A stretch of 64,000 nucleotides of DNA, taken from contig NZ_SJON01000014.1 of NCBI RefSeq assembly GCF_004331385.1, positions 43,242-107,241 of the forward strand, read 5' to 3'. A program made the position numbers and the translations under genes. Positions 1-11,509 of the stretch are shown here, piece by piece. Within the stretch, counting starts at the first letter, position 1. Every line of letters starts with the position of its first letter. The notes beneath the pieces were generated by a model that worked only from the letters and a program-made list of their open reading frames with translations, ran no database searches and was not told where the DNA came from. This DNA is from Enterobacter quasihormaechei (GTDB lineage Bacteria > Pseudomonadota > Gammaproteobacteria > Enterobacterales > Enterobacteriaceae).

Positions 1-166
1 CCATATCTTCAGCGCTCATGGCATCATAGGCTACGCCGCTCGGCTTAATCACCACCAGCCCCTGCTCGCGATCGATGGCGCTCACGTTGCCCCAGGTGAA
101 CGTCACCAGGCCATAGCGCGGCAGCTCCATATTGGCCTCAAAGACCTGCTGTTTTAGCTTAAGCAT
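1..166 (-). CDS. ulaF: UlaF, L-ribulose-5-phosphate 4-epimerase (N-terminal part only)
   Basis: Only the first 55 codons are inside the window; the gene runs off the left edge. The visible protein begins [13 protein letters not shown] and contains [15 protein letters not shown] and [11 protein letters not shown], the start of the class II aldolase/AraD fold, whose Gly-Asn and Lys-Pro-Ser-Gly segments bind substrate phosphate. UlaF converts L-ribulose 5-phosphate to D-xylulose 5-phosphate, the last step of anaerobic L-ascorbate breakdown. Its start overlaps the end of ulaE by 8 bp, so the two are translationally coupled. Position as last gene of the ula operon supports UlaF over its paralogues AraD and SgbE. 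Confidence 0.93.
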   Translation of the reverse strand, partial: MLKLKQQVFEANMELPRYGLVTFTWGNVSAIDREQGLVVIKPSGVAYDAMSAEDM

Positions 167-1019
167 GTTCCGCCTCCAGCAGGCCTGCCCGCGCCATCCG
201 CTCGCGCACCCAGTCCCTGGCTTTCGCCACTTCTGCCGCCGGGTCGTCCGCAGTTTCGCTCCACATCTCAATCAGATAAGGCCCACAATAGCCGGTCTGT
301 TTGAGCGTCTGGAAGCACCGTTCGAAATCCACCACCCCGGTGCCGAACGGCACGTTTTTAAACACGCCGGGACGGGTATCTTTGACGTGCACCGCAACGA
401 TATGCCCGATGCCCGCCTGAAGCTCCATCTGTACGTCGTTATCCCATGCCGACAGGTTGCCGATATCCGGATACAGCTGGAACCACGGGTTGTTCAGGTA
501 GTGTGCGTAGCCCAGCGCCTTGCTGATGGAGTTCATCAAGGGATAATCCATGATCTCCATCGCCAGCGTCACCTGCGCGCGGCTGGCCATCTCAACGCTC
601 TCTTTCAGGCCGTCCCTGAAACGACGGCGCGTTTCATCGTTGGCGTCCTGATAGTAAACGTCGTAACCCGCCAGCTGGATCACGCGGATGCCGACATCCT
701 GCGCAAAACGAATGGCTTTGCGCATGATCTCCAGCCCCTCAGCGCGCACGGCATCGTCTTCACTGCCAAGCGGAAAACGACGGTGCGCGCTCAGGCACAT
801 GGATGGCACCCGCACGCCGGTTTCGGCAATGGCGCTCACCAGCGCCAGACGCTGCTCGCGGGTCCAGTCCAGGCGAGAAAGGCGCTCGTCCGTCTCATCC
901 ACCGACATTTCGACAAAATCAAAACCCAGCTGCTTCGCCAGCTGTAACCGCTCCAGCCAGCACTCCCCCGCAGGGAGTGCCTTTTCATAGATGCCAAGCG
1001 GGACCTGTTTTGACAACAT
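159..1019 (-). CDS. ulaE: UlaE, L-xylulose-5-phosphate 3-epimerase
   Basis: A 286-residue TIM-barrel protein of the xylose-isomerase-like family. It epimerises L-xylulose 5-phosphate to L-ribulose 5-phosphate in the cytoplasm. The four expected metal ligands are visible: Glu155 (AMEIMDY), Asp185 (YPDIGN), His211 (VAVHVKD) and Glu251 (LIEMWSE). The length is within two residues of E. coli UlaE as I recall it. AAGGAG precedes the ATG at good spacing. It lies 9 bp downstream of ulaD and overlaps ulaF by 8 bp, in the operon order expected for ula. The paralogue SgbU is the main alternative, but the complete ula context decides. Confidence 0.96.
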   Translation of the reverse strand: MLSKQVPLGIYEKALPAGECWLERLQLAKQLGFDFVEMSVDETDERLSRLDWTREQRLALVSAIAETGVRVPSMCLSAHRRFPLGSEDDAVRAEGLEIMRKAIRFAQDVGIRVIQLAGYDVYYQDANDETRRRFRDGLKESVEMASRAQVTLAMEIMDYPLMNSISKALGYAHYLNNPWFQLYPDIGNLSAWDNDVQMELQAGIGHIVAVHVKDTRPGVFKNVPFGTGVVDFERCFQTLKQTGYCGPYLIEMWSETADDPAAEVAKARDWVRERMARAGLLEAEHA

Positions 1020-1028
1020 ACCCGCTCC

Positions 1029-1679
1029 TTAGCCCCAAAGCTGAGCGATGGAGCGTTTGAACTGACGCGCCGCTTCCACCGGAGATGCCGCGTCGCGAAT
1101 GCTGCGACCGGCAATAAAGACGTGGATTGGGATGCCCTGGAACAGCGGCAGATCTTCCAGCGCCAGGCCACCGGTAACGGTGACTTTGAAGCCCATATCG
1201 GCCAGGCGTTTGATCGCGCTGATATCGACCTCGCCCCACGCCACGCCTGCGGCCTGCGCATCGCGGCTGCGGTGATACACCACCTGCTGAATACCCGCGT
1301 CGCGCCACGCCTGCGCCTGCTCCCAGGTCCAGAAACCGGTCAGCTCTATCTGCACGTCGCCGTTAAACTCTTTTGCCACATCCAGGGCACCTTTCGCGGT
1401 GTTGATATCCGCACAGCAAATCACGGTGACCCAATCAGCGTTGGCTTCGAAGCACATGCGAGAGAGAATTTTGCCCGCATCGGCGATTTTGGCATCTGCG
1501 AGTACGATTTTATGCGGGTAGAGCGCTTTCAGGTCGCGAACCGCGCGAACGCCCTCGCCTACGCACAGAATGGTGCCCACTTCGATGATGTCGACTTCTT
1601 CCGCAATCAGGCGGGTGGTTTCGTAGGCGTGAGACAGCGTCTGGTTATCCAGCGCGACCTGTAACATTGGTAAAGACAT
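1029..1679 (-). CDS. ulaD: UlaD, 3-keto-L-gulonate-6-phosphate decarboxylase
   Basis: A 216-residue member of the orotidine-monophosphate decarboxylase superfamily. It decarboxylates 3-keto-L-gulonate 6-phosphate to L-xylulose 5-phosphate. The Mg-binding and catalytic signature LADAKIAD places Asp62, Lys64 and Asp67 as in the family, with Asp11 at the end of the first strand and the phosphate-binding AGRSIRD near the C terminus. I chose the ATG at 1679, giving [11 protein letters not shown] and the family length, over an in-frame upstream codon, because GAGGG lies at a normal distance. It sits between ulaC (13 bp) and ulaE (9 bp). Confidence 0.97.
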   Translation of the reverse strand: MSLPMLQVALDNQTLSHAYETTRLIAEEVDIIEVGTILCVGEGVRAVRDLKALYPHKIVLADAKIADAGKILSRMCFEANADWVTVICCADINTAKGALDVAKEFNGDVQIELTGFWTWEQAQAWRDAGIQQVVYHRSRDAQAAGVAWGEVDISAIKRLADMGFKVTVTGGLALEDLPLFQGIPIHVFIAGRSIRDAASPVEAARQFKRSIAQLWG

Positions 1680-1692
1680 ATTCAATTCCCTC

Positions 1693-2160
1693 TTAAACTG
1701 CCGCCGCAGTGGCGTGATCAATTAAATCCAGTACTTCCTGCGCGGTACGGCAGGCGCGTAAACGGTCGAAATTGGCTTCGTCCTCAAACAGATTGACGAT
1801 TTGCATGATCCCCACCTCCTGGTGGGTGTTGGCATCGACAGCCGCCATGGTGATGAGGATATCGACCGGGTCGTTATCTTCGTGGTTGAACACCAGCGGC
1901 GTTTTCAGCGTCACCAGCGAAAAACCGGTTTTCCTGACGCCCTCTTCCGGACGTCCATGCGGCATGGCCAGCCCCGGGGCAATCACAAAATAGGGGCCGT
2001 GCTGCGCCACGCCGTCCAGAATGGCCTGGTAATAACGCGGCTCGACAACGTCCGCCTTAACCAGCAGATCCACGCTCAGCTTCACCGCGTCCTGCCAGGT
2101 GCTGGCGTCGGCCTGTAAAAGGATGGAGTTATTTTCTGCCAGCGAATCACGTAGTTTCAT
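1693..2160 (-). CDS. ulaC: UlaC, ascorbate-specific PTS EIIA component
   Basis: A 155-residue cytoplasmic EIIA protein of the mannitol/fructose type. It receives phosphate from HPr and passes it to UlaB during L-ascorbate uptake. The phospho-acceptor is probably His68 in the segment [12 protein letters not shown], the usual EIIA active-site context. It follows ulaB by 9 bp and precedes ulaD by 13 bp, so it belongs to the polycistronic ulaABCDEF transcript. Length and order match the E. coli operon. Confidence 0.96.
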   Translation of the reverse strand: MKLRDSLAENNSILLQADASTWQDAVKLSVDLLVKADVVEPRYYQAILDGVAQHGPYFVIAPGLAMPHGRPEEGVRKTGFSLVTLKTPLVFNHEDNDPVDILITMAAVDANTHQEVGIMQIVNLFEDEANFDRLRACRTAQEVLDLIDHATAAAV

Positions 2161-2169
2161 GTGGCGTCC

Positions 2170-2475
2170 TTACTTCACGTCCTGTGGGAAGTGTTCTTTG
2201 ATCACGTCCAGCAGTTTTGGTCCAAAATCCGCAGGAGACAGCATGTTGCGCACGCCTACCACGTATTTGTTACCCGAGACGCTAATCTCACCGGCAATGT
2301 GCGTTGAGGCGATGATGATGTCCGCGCCGTTCAGTTCACTTTTGTATTCACCCACTGCGCAGCTGTTCACCGTGTGGTCAATGTTTGACTGGGTTAAAAA
2401 CTGGTCCACTTTCATTTTCATGATCATGGAGCTTCCTTGCCCATTGCCACACACAGCCAGGATACGTACGGTCAT
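2170..2475 (-). CDS. ulaB: UlaB, ascorbate-specific PTS EIIB component
   Basis: A 101-residue EIIB protein. The N terminus [16 protein letters not shown] carries the phospho-cysteine (Cys9) followed by the P-loop-like GNGQGSS that defines lactose/ascorbate-type EIIB subunits. It takes phosphate from UlaC and phosphorylates ascorbate as it passes through UlaA. Gaps are short, 12 bp from ulaA and 9 bp to ulaC. The length equals that of E. coli UlaB as I recall it. Confidence 0.96.
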   Translation of the reverse strand: MTVRILAVCGNGQGSSMIMKMKVDQFLTQSNIDHTVNSCAVGEYKSELNGADIIIASTHIAGEISVSGNKYVVGVRNMLSPADFGPKLLDVIKEHFPQDVK

Positions 2476-2487
2476 AATCGAAACTCC

Positions 2488-4247
<1,760 letters not shown>

Positions 4248-5312
4248 ATGAGTAAAGTGGAAACCATCACCCGTGAATCATGGATCCTGAGCACCTTTCC
4301 AGAGTGGGGTAGCTGGCTGAACGAAGAGATCGAGCAGGAACAGGTTGCTCCTGGCACCTTTGCGATGTGGTGGCTGGGCTGCACCGGCATCTGGCTGAAG
4401 TCAGAAGGCGGCGCCAACATTTGCGTCGATTTCTGGTGCGGCACCGGCAAGCAGAGCCACGGCAATCCGCTGATGAAAAAAGGCCACCAGATGCAGCGTA
4501 TGGCCGGGGTGGAAAAACTTCAGCCGAACCTGCGCACCACGCCTTTTGTGCTTGATCCTTTTGCCATTCGCCAGATCGACGCCGTGCTCTCTACCCACGA
4601 TCACAACGATCACATTGACGTAAACGTGGCGGCCGCGGTGATGCAAAACTGCGCGGACGACGTACCGTTCATCGGGCCGCAGACCTGCGTGGATTTGTGG
4701 ATTGGCTGGGGCGTACCAAAAGAGCGCTGCATCGTGATGAAGCCGGGCGACGTGGTGAAAATCAAAGACATTGAAATTCACGCGCTGGATGCTTTTGACC
4801 GCACCGCGCTGATTACCCTGCCTGCCGACCAGAAAGCCGCAGGCGTACTGCCAGACGGGATGGACGAGCGCGCGGTGAACTACCTGTTCAAAACGCCTGG
4901 CGGCTCCCTGTATCACAGCGGAGATTCCCACTACTCTAACTACTACGCGAAGCACGGCAACGAGCATCAGATTGACGTGGCGCTCGGCTCCTACGGGGAA
5001 AACCCGCGCGGTATTACGGACAAAATGACCAGCGCGGATATGCTGCGCATGGCGGAAGCGCTGAACACCAAAGTGGTGATCCCGTTCCATCACGATATCT
5101 GGTCAAACTTCCAGGCCGATCCGCAAGAGATCCGCGTCCTGTGGGAGATGAAAAAAGACCGCCTCAAGTATGGCTTCAAGCCGTTCATCTGGCAGGTTGG
5201 CGGCAAATTCACCTGGCCGCTGGATAAAGACAATCTTGAGTACCACTACCCGCGTGGCTTCGATGATTGCTTTACTATTGAGCCAGACCTGCCGTTTAAA
5301 TCCTTCCTCTGA
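4248..5312 (+). CDS. ulaG: UlaG, L-ascorbate-6-phosphate lactonase
   Basis: A 354-residue cytoplasmic metallo-beta-lactamase-fold hydrolase. It opens L-ascorbate 6-phosphate to 3-keto-L-gulonate 6-phosphate, the substrate of UlaD. The metal motif THDHNDH (HxHxDH) is near residue 115, and later ligand segments [12 protein letters not shown] and PFHHDIW are present. The ATG at 4248 follows AGGAG by 7 bases and gives the E. coli length. Transcribed alone, away from ulaA, from the shared operator region, and followed by a terminator hairpin before ulaR. Confidence 0.97.
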   Translation: MSKVETITRESWILSTFPEWGSWLNEEIEQEQVAPGTFAMWWLGCTGIWLKSEGGANICVDFWCGTGKQSHGNPLMKKGHQMQRMAGVEKLQPNLRTTPFVLDPFAIRQIDAVLSTHDHNDHIDVNVAAAVMQNCADDVPFIGPQTCVDLWIGWGVPKERCIVMKPGDVVKIKDIEIHALDAFDRTALITLPADQKAAGVLPDGMDERAVNYLFKTPGGSLYHSGDSHYSNYYAKHGNEHQIDVALGSYGENPRGITDKMTSADMLRMAEALNTKVVIPFHHDIWSNFQADPQEIRVLWEMKKDRLKYGFKPFIWQVGGKFTWPLDKDNLEYHYPRGFDDCFTIEPDLPFKSFL

Positions 5313-5326
5313 TCGTGAAGCCCAGT

Positions 5327-5358
5327 CGCCAGACCCTGAGTCTGGCGATGTCATTTTT
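5327..5358 (+). terminator. Probable terminator of ulaG
   Basis: A perfect 8-bp stem (CGCCAGAC at 5327-5334, GTCTGGCG at 5340-5347) with a 5-base loop starts 14 bases after the ulaG stop and runs into a T-rich tract. It separates ulaG from ulaR. Confidence 0.7.
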
Positions 5359-5422
5359 ATTTTAGTAATTTCACGCTATTTCAAATATTATCTTTTCAAA
5401 TCAATTCTTATCGGAATAGCTC

Positions 5423-6178
5423 ATGACGGAAGCGCAACGGCATCAAATTTTACTGGAACTCCTGGCGCAAACAGGGTTTATCACCGTCGAGAAAGTGATC
5501 GAACGTTTAGGGATCTCCCCCGCTACCGCGCGGCGGGATATCAACAAGCTGGATGAGAGCGGCAAGCTGAAAAAAGTTCGCAACGGCGCAGAGGCTATCA
5601 GCCAGCAGCGTCCACGCTGGACGCCAATGAACATCCACCAGGCGCAGAATCACGATGAAAAGGTGCGGATTGCCCGAGCGGCATCACAGCTGGTGAATCC
5701 CGGCGAGAGCGTGGTGATCAACTGCGGCTCGACGGCGTTTCTGCTGGGCCGCGAGATGTGCGGCAAGCCGGTACAAATCATTACCAACTACCTGCCGCTG
5801 GCCAACTATCTCATTGACCAGGAACATGAAAGCGTGGTGATCATGGGCGGCCAGTACAACAAGAGTCAGTCCATTACCCTCAGCCCGCAGGACAGTGAAA
5901 ATAGCCTTTATGCCGGGCATTGGATGTTTACCAGCGGCAAGGGCCTGACGGCGGATGGCCTGTATAAAACCGATATGCTCACCGCAATGGCGGAACAAAA
6001 CATGCTTAACGTGGTAGGCAAGCTGGTGGTGCTGGTCGACAGCAGCAAGGTCGGTGAACGCGCCGGCATGCTTTTCAGCCGCGCCGAGCAAATCAGCATG
6101 GTGATCACCGGCAAAAACGCCAACCCTGAGATCCTCAGCAAGCTTGAAGATCAGGGTGTTAAGGTACTTCGCGTTTAA
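5423..6178 (+). CDS. ulaR: UlaR, DeoR-family repressor of the ula genes
   Basis: A 251-residue regulator. Residues 3-58 form a DeoR winged helix-turn-helix ([21 protein letters not shown]), followed by a sugar-phosphate-binding domain of the DeoR/ISOCOT type with the start [13 protein letters not shown]. In E. coli UlaR represses ulaG and ulaABCDEF and is released by L-ascorbate 6-phosphate. The gene lies just downstream of ulaG in the same direction, as in E. coli. Its stop codon interlocks with that of the convergent yjfP (shared TTAA at 6175-6178), so no terminator separates the two. Confidence 0.95.
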   Translation: MTEAQRHQILLELLAQTGFITVEKVIERLGISPATARRDINKLDESGKLKKVRNGAEAISQQRPRWTPMNIHQAQNHDEKVRIARAASQLVNPGESVVINCGSTAFLLGREMCGKPVQIITNYLPLANYLIDQEHESVVIMGGQYNKSQSITLSPQDSENSLYAGHWMFTSGKGLTADGLYKTDMLTAMAEQNMLNVVGKLVVLVDSSKVGERAGMLFSRAEQISMVITGKNANPEILSKLEDQGVKVLRV

Positions 6179-6897
6179 AGATGCTGGCGGAAAAACGCCA
6201 CCGTCGCCTCCAGTGCTGCCGGGGTAATGCGGTGCCGGACGCCGGCTCCCCACTGGCAGGTCAGATTGCTGTCCAGCCCTTCGCGCTGTAGCGCCTGTTG
6301 CAGACGGAACGTTTCACCGGGCGGTACAACGTCGTCGGCATCTCCATGCCAGAGCAGCAGCGGTCGATCGCCCAGCCGCGAAAGCGCATGGCTGACGTCC
6401 CATTCAGACAACAGAGCCTCAATCTCCTGAGGTGCCTGCGGCGGAAACAGCGTCTTTGCCAGTGACGTAAAGTAGCCCGACCCCATCAGGCAAGCCACGG
6501 ACGCTACCTCAGGATGCCTGGCCATGATCCCCAGCGCCGTCATTCCCCCCATTGATGCGCCTGCGACCGCCAGCCGTTTACCCTCCACCAGCCCCGCCTG
6601 TAAGAGCGCGTCACGCAGCCCGGCGAACTCGGTCAGATTGCCGTGCAGCGTTTGCCAGAACAGCCCCAGCCGCGCCTGCTCATCGCCGGTAAAGCGTGCA
6701 CCATGGTTCGGCGCATCAGGCATGACGACGCGAAATCCGGCCTGCGCCAGCGCGACGGCAAAATAGCTGTAGACCAGCTTCGAGGAGAGAAAGCCATGAT
6801 AGAAAACCACCGCCGGCAGCGGTTGTTCACCTTTACCTGCCGGAAAAGCATGGAGGATTTCATGGTCATTCAGGCGGCGCGTTTCAATTTCAATCAT
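6175..6897 (-). CDS. yjfP: YjfP, alpha/beta-hydrolase esterase
   Basis: A 240-residue alpha/beta hydrolase. The nucleophile elbow GASMGG, an oxyanion-type HGF motif (FYHGFLSS) near the N terminus and the acid segment [11 protein letters not shown] are all visible. The family tests as a short-chain carboxylesterase in E. coli; the natural substrate is unknown. The likely catalytic histidine is in [12 protein letters not shown] near the C terminus. The location beside ulaR is conserved with E. coli, but nothing in the sequence ties it to ascorbate metabolism. No signal peptide is seen, so it is probably cytoplasmic. Confidence 0.9.
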   Translation of the reverse strand: MIEIETRRLNDHEILHAFPAGKGEQPLPAVVFYHGFLSSKLVYSYFAVALAQAGFRVVMPDAPNHGARFTGDEQARLGLFWQTLHGNLTEFAGLRDALLQAGLVEGKRLAVAGASMGGMTALGIMARHPEVASVACLMGSGYFTSLAKTLFPPQAPQEIEALLSEWDVSHALSRLGDRPLLLWHGDADDVVPPGETFRLQQALQREGLDSNLTCQWGAGVRHRITPAALEATVAFFRQHL

Positions 6898-7061
6898 TGT
6901 CGATCCTGTGCTGATGAATGATTCATAATGTTGAGAGCTGGATTACGGTTTCACGATATTTTCATTCGAAATCTACGTTCCAGATAACACTTCGGGAACA
7001 TTCCCCCAAAACTAAATTCGCAGACAACTACACTATGGCTATCAGGAAAAGAGACAGGGCT

Positions 7062-7364
7062 ATGCGCAGGCTTACCGCTTTATTGCTGGTCACACTGCTC
7101 GGCGGATGTTCCGTATTGCAGGGTACGCCAGAACCGGCACCGCCGGTTACCGATCGTCCCCAGGAAATTCGTCGTAATCATACGGAAGGATTACAACGCC
7201 TGGGAACCGTATCCGCGATGGTTCGCGGTTCACCGGATGATGCAGAAGACGCAATTGAAGCGCAGGCCGTTGCCGCAAAAGCAGATTATTACGTCATCAT
7301 TATGATTGATGAAACCATTATTACGGGACAGTGGTACGCGCAGGGAATTTTGTACCGTAAGTAG
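7062..7364 (+). CDS. bsmA: BsmA (YjfO), biofilm/peroxide-resistance DUF1471 lipoprotein
   Basis: A 100-residue protein beginning MRRLTALLLVTLLGGCSVLQG, a short lipoprotein signal with lipobox LGGC. The mature part carries a DUF1471/YhcN-type domain (LQRLGTVSAMVRGSPDDAEDAIEAQ, then ADYYVIIM and GQWYAQGILY). BsmA is linked in E. coli to biofilm stress and peroxide tolerance. Two in-frame starts exist; I chose the ATG at 7062 because it puts the signal peptide at the N terminus, while the one at 7035 would add a charged nine-residue extension. Placed divergently from yjfP and upstream of yjfN as in E. coli. Confidence 0.85.
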   Translation: MRRLTALLLVTLLGGCSVLQGTPEPAPPVTDRPQEIRRNHTEGLQRLGTVSAMVRGSPDDAEDAIEAQAVAAKADYYVIIMIDETIITGQWYAQGILYRK

Positions 7365-7512
7365 GCATCATCATTTGAACGACCTTTACACTGCTTTTCG
7401 TCCGTAGACATTTTCCTGTCCACAATAAACTGCATGCCAGCAACAATGGAAATGCGTTTATTCGCGAAGGATTGCCCGGCGGATACCGGAGACACGTGAA
7501 AAGGAGCTGACG

Positions 7513-7788
7513 ATGAAACGAACCCTTGCTTTAACGACGCTATTACTTTCAGCAGGCCTGCTGAGCACCACGGCGCAGTCAGCCGAATTTGCCAGCGCGG
7601 ATTGCGTCACGGGCCTGAACGAGATTGGTCAGATCTCCGTTAACAATATAACGGGGAGTCCGCAAGACGTGGAACGTGTCGTCGCCCTGAAGGCTGATGA
7701 ACAGGGTGCCTCCTGGTATCGCATCGTCCAGATGCAGGAAGATCACCATGTTAATCTCTGGCGCGTACAGGCCATTCTTTATGCATAA
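7513..7788 (+). CDS. yjfN: YjfN, periplasmic DUF1471 protein (DegP activator)
   Basis: A 91-residue secreted protein. Residues 1-23 are a cleavable signal peptide ending TTAQSAEF, followed by a DUF1471 domain (VTGLNEIGQISVNNITGSPQD, then WRVQAILYA). E. coli YjfN stimulates the periplasmic protease DegP. The C-terminal end is nearly the same as in BsmA, so the two neighbours are related. AAGGAGCTGACG stands directly before the ATG. A hairpin terminator follows at 7801. Confidence 0.85.
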   Translation: MKRTLALTTLLLSAGLLSTTAQSAEFASADCVTGLNEIGQISVNNITGSPQDVERVVALKADEQGASWYRIVQMQEDHHVNLWRVQAILYA

Positions 7789-7800
7789 TCCCTTCCGATA

Positions 7801-7832
7801 AAGGCCACTTAATTTTAGTGGCTTTTCACTTT
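7801..7832 (+). terminator. Probable terminator of yjfN
   Basis: Stem GCCACT (7804-7809) pairs with AGTGGC (7817-7822) around an AT-rich loop, followed directly by TTTTCACTTTT. It starts about 15 bases after the yjfN stop. Confidence 0.65.
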
Positions 7833-7958
7833 TGCAAATTTTTTATCTCTCCAGAAACGCAATAAAAACAATCTCGTAACATTCAGTTACAGTAAAAAGA
7901 TAAACGTTCTCTCCGCTCTGCCGTTGAACAGCCATACCTTTTCAATGATGAGCAATTT

Positions 7959-9890
7959 ATGATCACTTTTTTCCGTCGGGCAGGTCTGGGCACGAAGCTA
8001 TCGCTGCTTACAGGTGCAAGTGTCGCCACGCTTTTTTTGCTGTTCACTTTCCTGTTGAGCCACAACGCCAGCCAGCAGCTTGAAGATCTTGCGGTTGAAG
8101 ACCTGCATAACCAGTCTACCGGCATGGTGGATATGGTAGAGATGTTCAACACCAGCCTGAGCGAAGAGGTCGAGAGCTATACCCGTCTGTTCACCACCTT
8201 TTTGCCACAGCCACTGAACAGCGACAGCAGCCAGAGCCGGACCATTAACGGCCTTACCGTTCCTCTGCTGAAGGGCGGTGAAACGGAGTTGCATGAAAAC
8301 AATTCGCTTTCTGATGACTTCCTGAGCCGAACGGGGGCTATCTCGACGCTGTTTGTCCGCAGCGGTAACGATTTTATTCGCGTGGCGACGTCGCTGCGAA
8401 AAGAGAACGGTGACCGCGCGATCGGAACCGTTCTGGATACCACCAGCCCGGCATTTGCCGCCGTCACGAAAGGGGAAGTCTATCGTGGTCTCGCTCTGCT
8501 GTTCGGCAAGCGCTACATCACGCAATATCAGCCTGTTAAGAATGCGGAAGGCCAGGTTATCGGTATTATCTTTGTCGGCGTAGACATCACCCATTCGTGG
8601 AACGTCATGCGCGAGAAAATCCTTAACCGTCGACTGGGCGAAAGCGGTCATTTCTACGTGCTGGACCGCAGCAGCGGTAAAACGCGCGGACAGTACCTGT
8701 TCCACGCCAGCGAAGAGGGCAAACTGCCCGCCTGGGACGCCGCGACGCAGCAGCAGCTTCTGAGTGACAAACCCGGCACGCTGGAACGCGTGAGCGCGGA
8801 TGGCCGTACGCTCAAAGTTGCCTACACGCCGCTGGCGGGCTGGAACTGGACCATCGTGGGTGAAGTGGACAAGGCCGTACTGCTTTCAAGCGTCACCACC
8901 CTGCGCGATCGCTTCCTGATGGCGGGCGTGGTGTTATCCGCACTCTTCGCGGGCCTGTTCGTTATCCTCATTCGCCGGATGCTGACCCGCCCGCTGCGCG
9001 CGGTAATCGAGCTTGCCCGGCAGTATGCCGCAGGCGATCTGCGTGCCAGCCTGCCGGTCACGCGACAGGATGAAGTCGGCCAGCTGGTTGACGCCATTAA
9101 CGGCATCGGCGGCGGTCTGCAAAAAATTGTCTTGCAGGTCCGCGAGGCCGCAGGCGAGATCCATCTGGGGACTAACGCGCTGGCTTCAGACACCGGCGAG
9201 ATCTCTGAGCAGATCAACAAGCAGGCCAGCAGCGTTGAGGAGACCTCCGCCAGCATGGAGCAGTTAGCCGCGACCGTGCAGCAAAACGCCGCTAACATGG
9301 AACAAACGCAGCAGCTGGTGGGTGAAACCTCGCGCGCGGTGCATCAGGGTGGAGAGACGGTGACCCACGCGGTATCCACCATGGATGATATTCGCGACGC
9401 ATCAAAACGCATTGAAGACATCACCCGCGTGATTGAGTCCATCGCTTTCCAGACCAATATTCTGGCGCTCAATGCGGCGGTAGAAGCGGCGCGGGCGGGC
9501 GAACACGGCAAAGGTTTCGCCGTGGTGGCGCAGGAAGTGCGCGCCCTGGCGGCACGCAGCGCTAACGCGGTTAAAGAGATTGAACAGCTGATTGGCGACA
9601 CGCTGAACAAGGTAAGCGAAGGCCACGCGCTGTCTGAAAAAACGCGCCTGGCGATGGATTCCATCATTGTTCATATCGATAACATCAGCCAGCTTGTCAC
9701 CGAGATCAATCACGCGTCCCGCGAGCAGTCTGCGGGGATTGGCCAGGTGAATCTGGCGATGACGCACATCGGTGAGGCATCGCATATTAATGCCGATCGT
9801 ATCTCACGCAGCGAGCAGACGGCACAGACGCTGCGCGAGAAGGGTTCGCACCTCACCCGGCTGGTGAGCCTGTTCCAGCTAAAGGCTTAA
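7959..9890 (+). CDS. Methyl-accepting chemotaxis protein with a periplasmic Cache-type sensor
   Basis: A 643-residue chemoreceptor. A first membrane helix lies at about 14-34, a large periplasmic region at 35-317, a second helix at about 319-338, then HAMP (about 340-393) and a long cytoplasmic signalling coiled coil. The signature hairpin tip is clear (SIAFQTNILALNAAVEAAR, then GEHGKGFAVVAQEVRALA). The periplasmic part looks like the Cache_3-Cache_2 fold (FVGVDI, then GESGHFYVLDRSSG and YTPLAGWNWTIVGEVD). The ligand is not predictable; related sensors bind small carboxylates. The protein ends RLVSLFQLKA and lacks the NWETF-type pentapeptide that tethers CheR/CheB. I do not know an E. coli gene at this location. 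Confidence 0.9.
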   Translation: MITFFRRAGLGTKLSLLTGASVATLFLLFTFLLSHNASQQLEDLAVEDLHNQSTGMVDMVEMFNTSLSEEVESYTRLFTTFLPQPLNSDSSQSRTINGLTVPLLKGGETELHENNSLSDDFLSRTGAISTLFVRSGNDFIRVATSLRKENGDRAIGTVLDTTSPAFAAVTKGEVYRGLALLFGKRYITQYQPVKNAEGQVIGIIFVGVDITHSWNVMREKILNRRLGESGHFYVLDRSSGKTRGQYLFHASEEGKLPAWDAATQQQLLSDKPGTLERVSADGRTLKVAYTPLAGWNWTIVGEVDKAVLLSSVTTLRDRFLMAGVVLSALFAGLFVILIRRMLTRPLRAVIELARQYAAGDLRASLPVTRQDEVGQLVDAINGIGGGLQKIVLQVREAAGEIHLGTNALASDTGEISEQINKQASSVEETSASMEQLAATVQQNAANMEQTQQLVGETSRAVHQGGETVTHAVSTMDDIRDASKRIEDITRVIESIAFQTNILALNAAVEAARAGEHGKGFAVVAQEVRALAARSANAVKEIEQLIGDTLNKVSEGHALSEKTRLAMDSIIVHIDNISQLVTEINHASREQSAGIGQVNLAMTHIGEASHINADRISRSEQTAQTLREKGSHLTRLVSLFQLKA

Positions 9891-11509
9891 CCTACCCGGC
9901 CCGTGGCGCGCAGCAGCAGGTCGTTTTGCACCTGCTCGCTCATCAGCGTCCCACCCCGGGCATCCAGCATCATGCGGCACCACGCCTGCGCTACGGGCGG
10001 CGATGCGTGCCGCAGCATCTGGCTTCCGGCGCTCAGTAAAAAGAGCTGCTGCGCGATCTCCCTGCCCTGCGCTTCGTGTGGCTTACGCAGCTTCTGCTGT
10101 AGCTGCCGCCAGCTGCGATCGAAGTGCCTGTCCTGGCCTTTTACCTGCGCAAAATCATCGGCGAGCAGGTCGAGAATGCCTGGCTGCTTCGCCAGCACGC
10201 GCAGGACATCGAGGCACATAATATTGCCAGAGCCTTCCCAGATGCTGTTAACGGGCATTTCACGGTACAACCGCGGAAGCTCACTCTCTTCGCAATAGCC
10301 TGCGCCACCCAGCACCTCCATTGCCTCTGCCACAAACGGTATGCCCGCTTTGCAGACGCTGTATTTTGCCGCCGGCGTGAAAAGCCGCGCCCACGCGGCT
10401 TCCTGCGGATCGGTACGGTTGTCCCACGCCCGGGCGAGTCGGAACAGCAGCGCCGTCTGCCCTTCCAGGATCAGCGCCATCCGGCTTAGCACCTCGCGCA
10501 TTAACGGCTGGTCGATCAGATTTTTGCCGAAGGTCTGCCGCTGATGGGTATGATAAAGCGCCACCGAGAGCGCACGGCGCATCAGCCCGTGGCTGCCAAG
10601 CGCGCAGTCGACGCGCGTCAGCCCACCCATCTTCAGAATTTGCCGGACGCCTTCTCCCTCTTCGCCCAGCAGCCAGCCGGAAGCATCGAGAAACTCAGCC
10701 TCACTGCTGGCATTCGAGCGGTTGCCGAGTTTGTCCTTCAGACGCTCCAGACGCACCGCGTTGCGCTGCCCGTCGGGCAGGAAACGCGGGACAAAAAAGC
10801 AGGACAACCCGCCTTTCGCCTGTGCCAGCACCAGATGCGCATCGCTCTGCGGTACGGAGAAAAACCATTTGTGCCCCACCAGCCGGTAACTGCCATCGCT
10901 GCACTTTTCTGCTCTGGTGGTGTTGCTGAGCACGTCCGAACCGCCCTGCTTTTCCGTCATCCCCATGCCGATCAGCAGGCCGCGCTTTTGCGCGCCCGGG
11001 GCGAGATGAGGATCGTAACGATCGCTCATCAGCGGGGTTAACCAGTCCTGAAAGGGGTTGGGCAGCAACTGTTGCAGCAGCGGCGTGGCGGCAAAGGTCA
11101 TGGTTACCGGGCATAGCGTTCCCGCCTCCACCTGAGCATGCAGCACGAAACGCGCGGCCCGGGCGACGAACGATCCTTTTCGCGCCGCCTCTTTCCACGC
11201 CAGGTTGTGTACCCGGTTGGCGCAAAGCCCCTGCATCAGAAGATGCCATGCCGGATGAAAGCGGACGTCATCCAGCCGCGCTCCCGTGGCGTCATAACGC
11301 AGCAGTTCCGGCGGGTTAACGTTCGCCAGCCTGCCCAGCTCCAGCGACTCCGCCGTGCCCAACTGCTGTCCGATGCTGGCAAGAAGATCCAGATCCCACT
11401 CAGCCCCTTCACGCGCTACCGCATCGCGCAGGGCGCAATCAGAGAGGAAAAGGTTGCTGTTCGATAGCGGTGCAGGTTGATTAAAAACGGTATGCGTCTG
11501 CCAGTGCAT
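9887..11509 (-). CDS. aidB: AidB, acyl-CoA-dehydrogenase-like alkylation-response flavoprotein
   Basis: A 540-residue protein, one residue short of E. coli AidB as I recall it. It has the acyl-CoA dehydrogenase fold with FAD-contact segments (LIGMGMTEKQGGSDV, RLVGHKWFFSVPQ), the region DCALGSHGLMRRAL, and a basic C-terminal domain that binds DNA in AidB. In E. coli it belongs to the Ada adaptive response and is thought to protect DNA from alkylating agents. I found no convincing Ada box in the 195 bp upstream. GGAGGG precedes the ATG. Its stop codon interlocks with the chemoreceptor stop (TTAA at 9887-9890). Confidence 0.95.
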   Translation of the reverse strand: MHWQTHTVFNQPAPLSNSNLFLSDCALRDAVAREGAEWDLDLLASIGQQLGTAESLELGRLANVNPPELLRYDATGARLDDVRFHPAWHLLMQGLCANRVHNLAWKEAARKGSFVARAARFVLHAQVEAGTLCPVTMTFAATPLLQQLLPNPFQDWLTPLMSDRYDPHLAPGAQKRGLLIGMGMTEKQGGSDVLSNTTRAEKCSDGSYRLVGHKWFFSVPQSDAHLVLAQAKGGLSCFFVPRFLPDGQRNAVRLERLKDKLGNRSNASSEAEFLDASGWLLGEEGEGVRQILKMGGLTRVDCALGSHGLMRRALSVALYHTHQRQTFGKNLIDQPLMREVLSRMALILEGQTALLFRLARAWDNRTDPQEAAWARLFTPAAKYSVCKAGIPFVAEAMEVLGGAGYCEESELPRLYREMPVNSIWEGSGNIMCLDVLRVLAKQPGILDLLADDFAQVKGQDRHFDRSWRQLQQKLRKPHEAQGREIAQQLFLLSAGSQMLRHASPPVAQAWCRMMLDARGGTLMSEQVQNDLLLRATGRVG

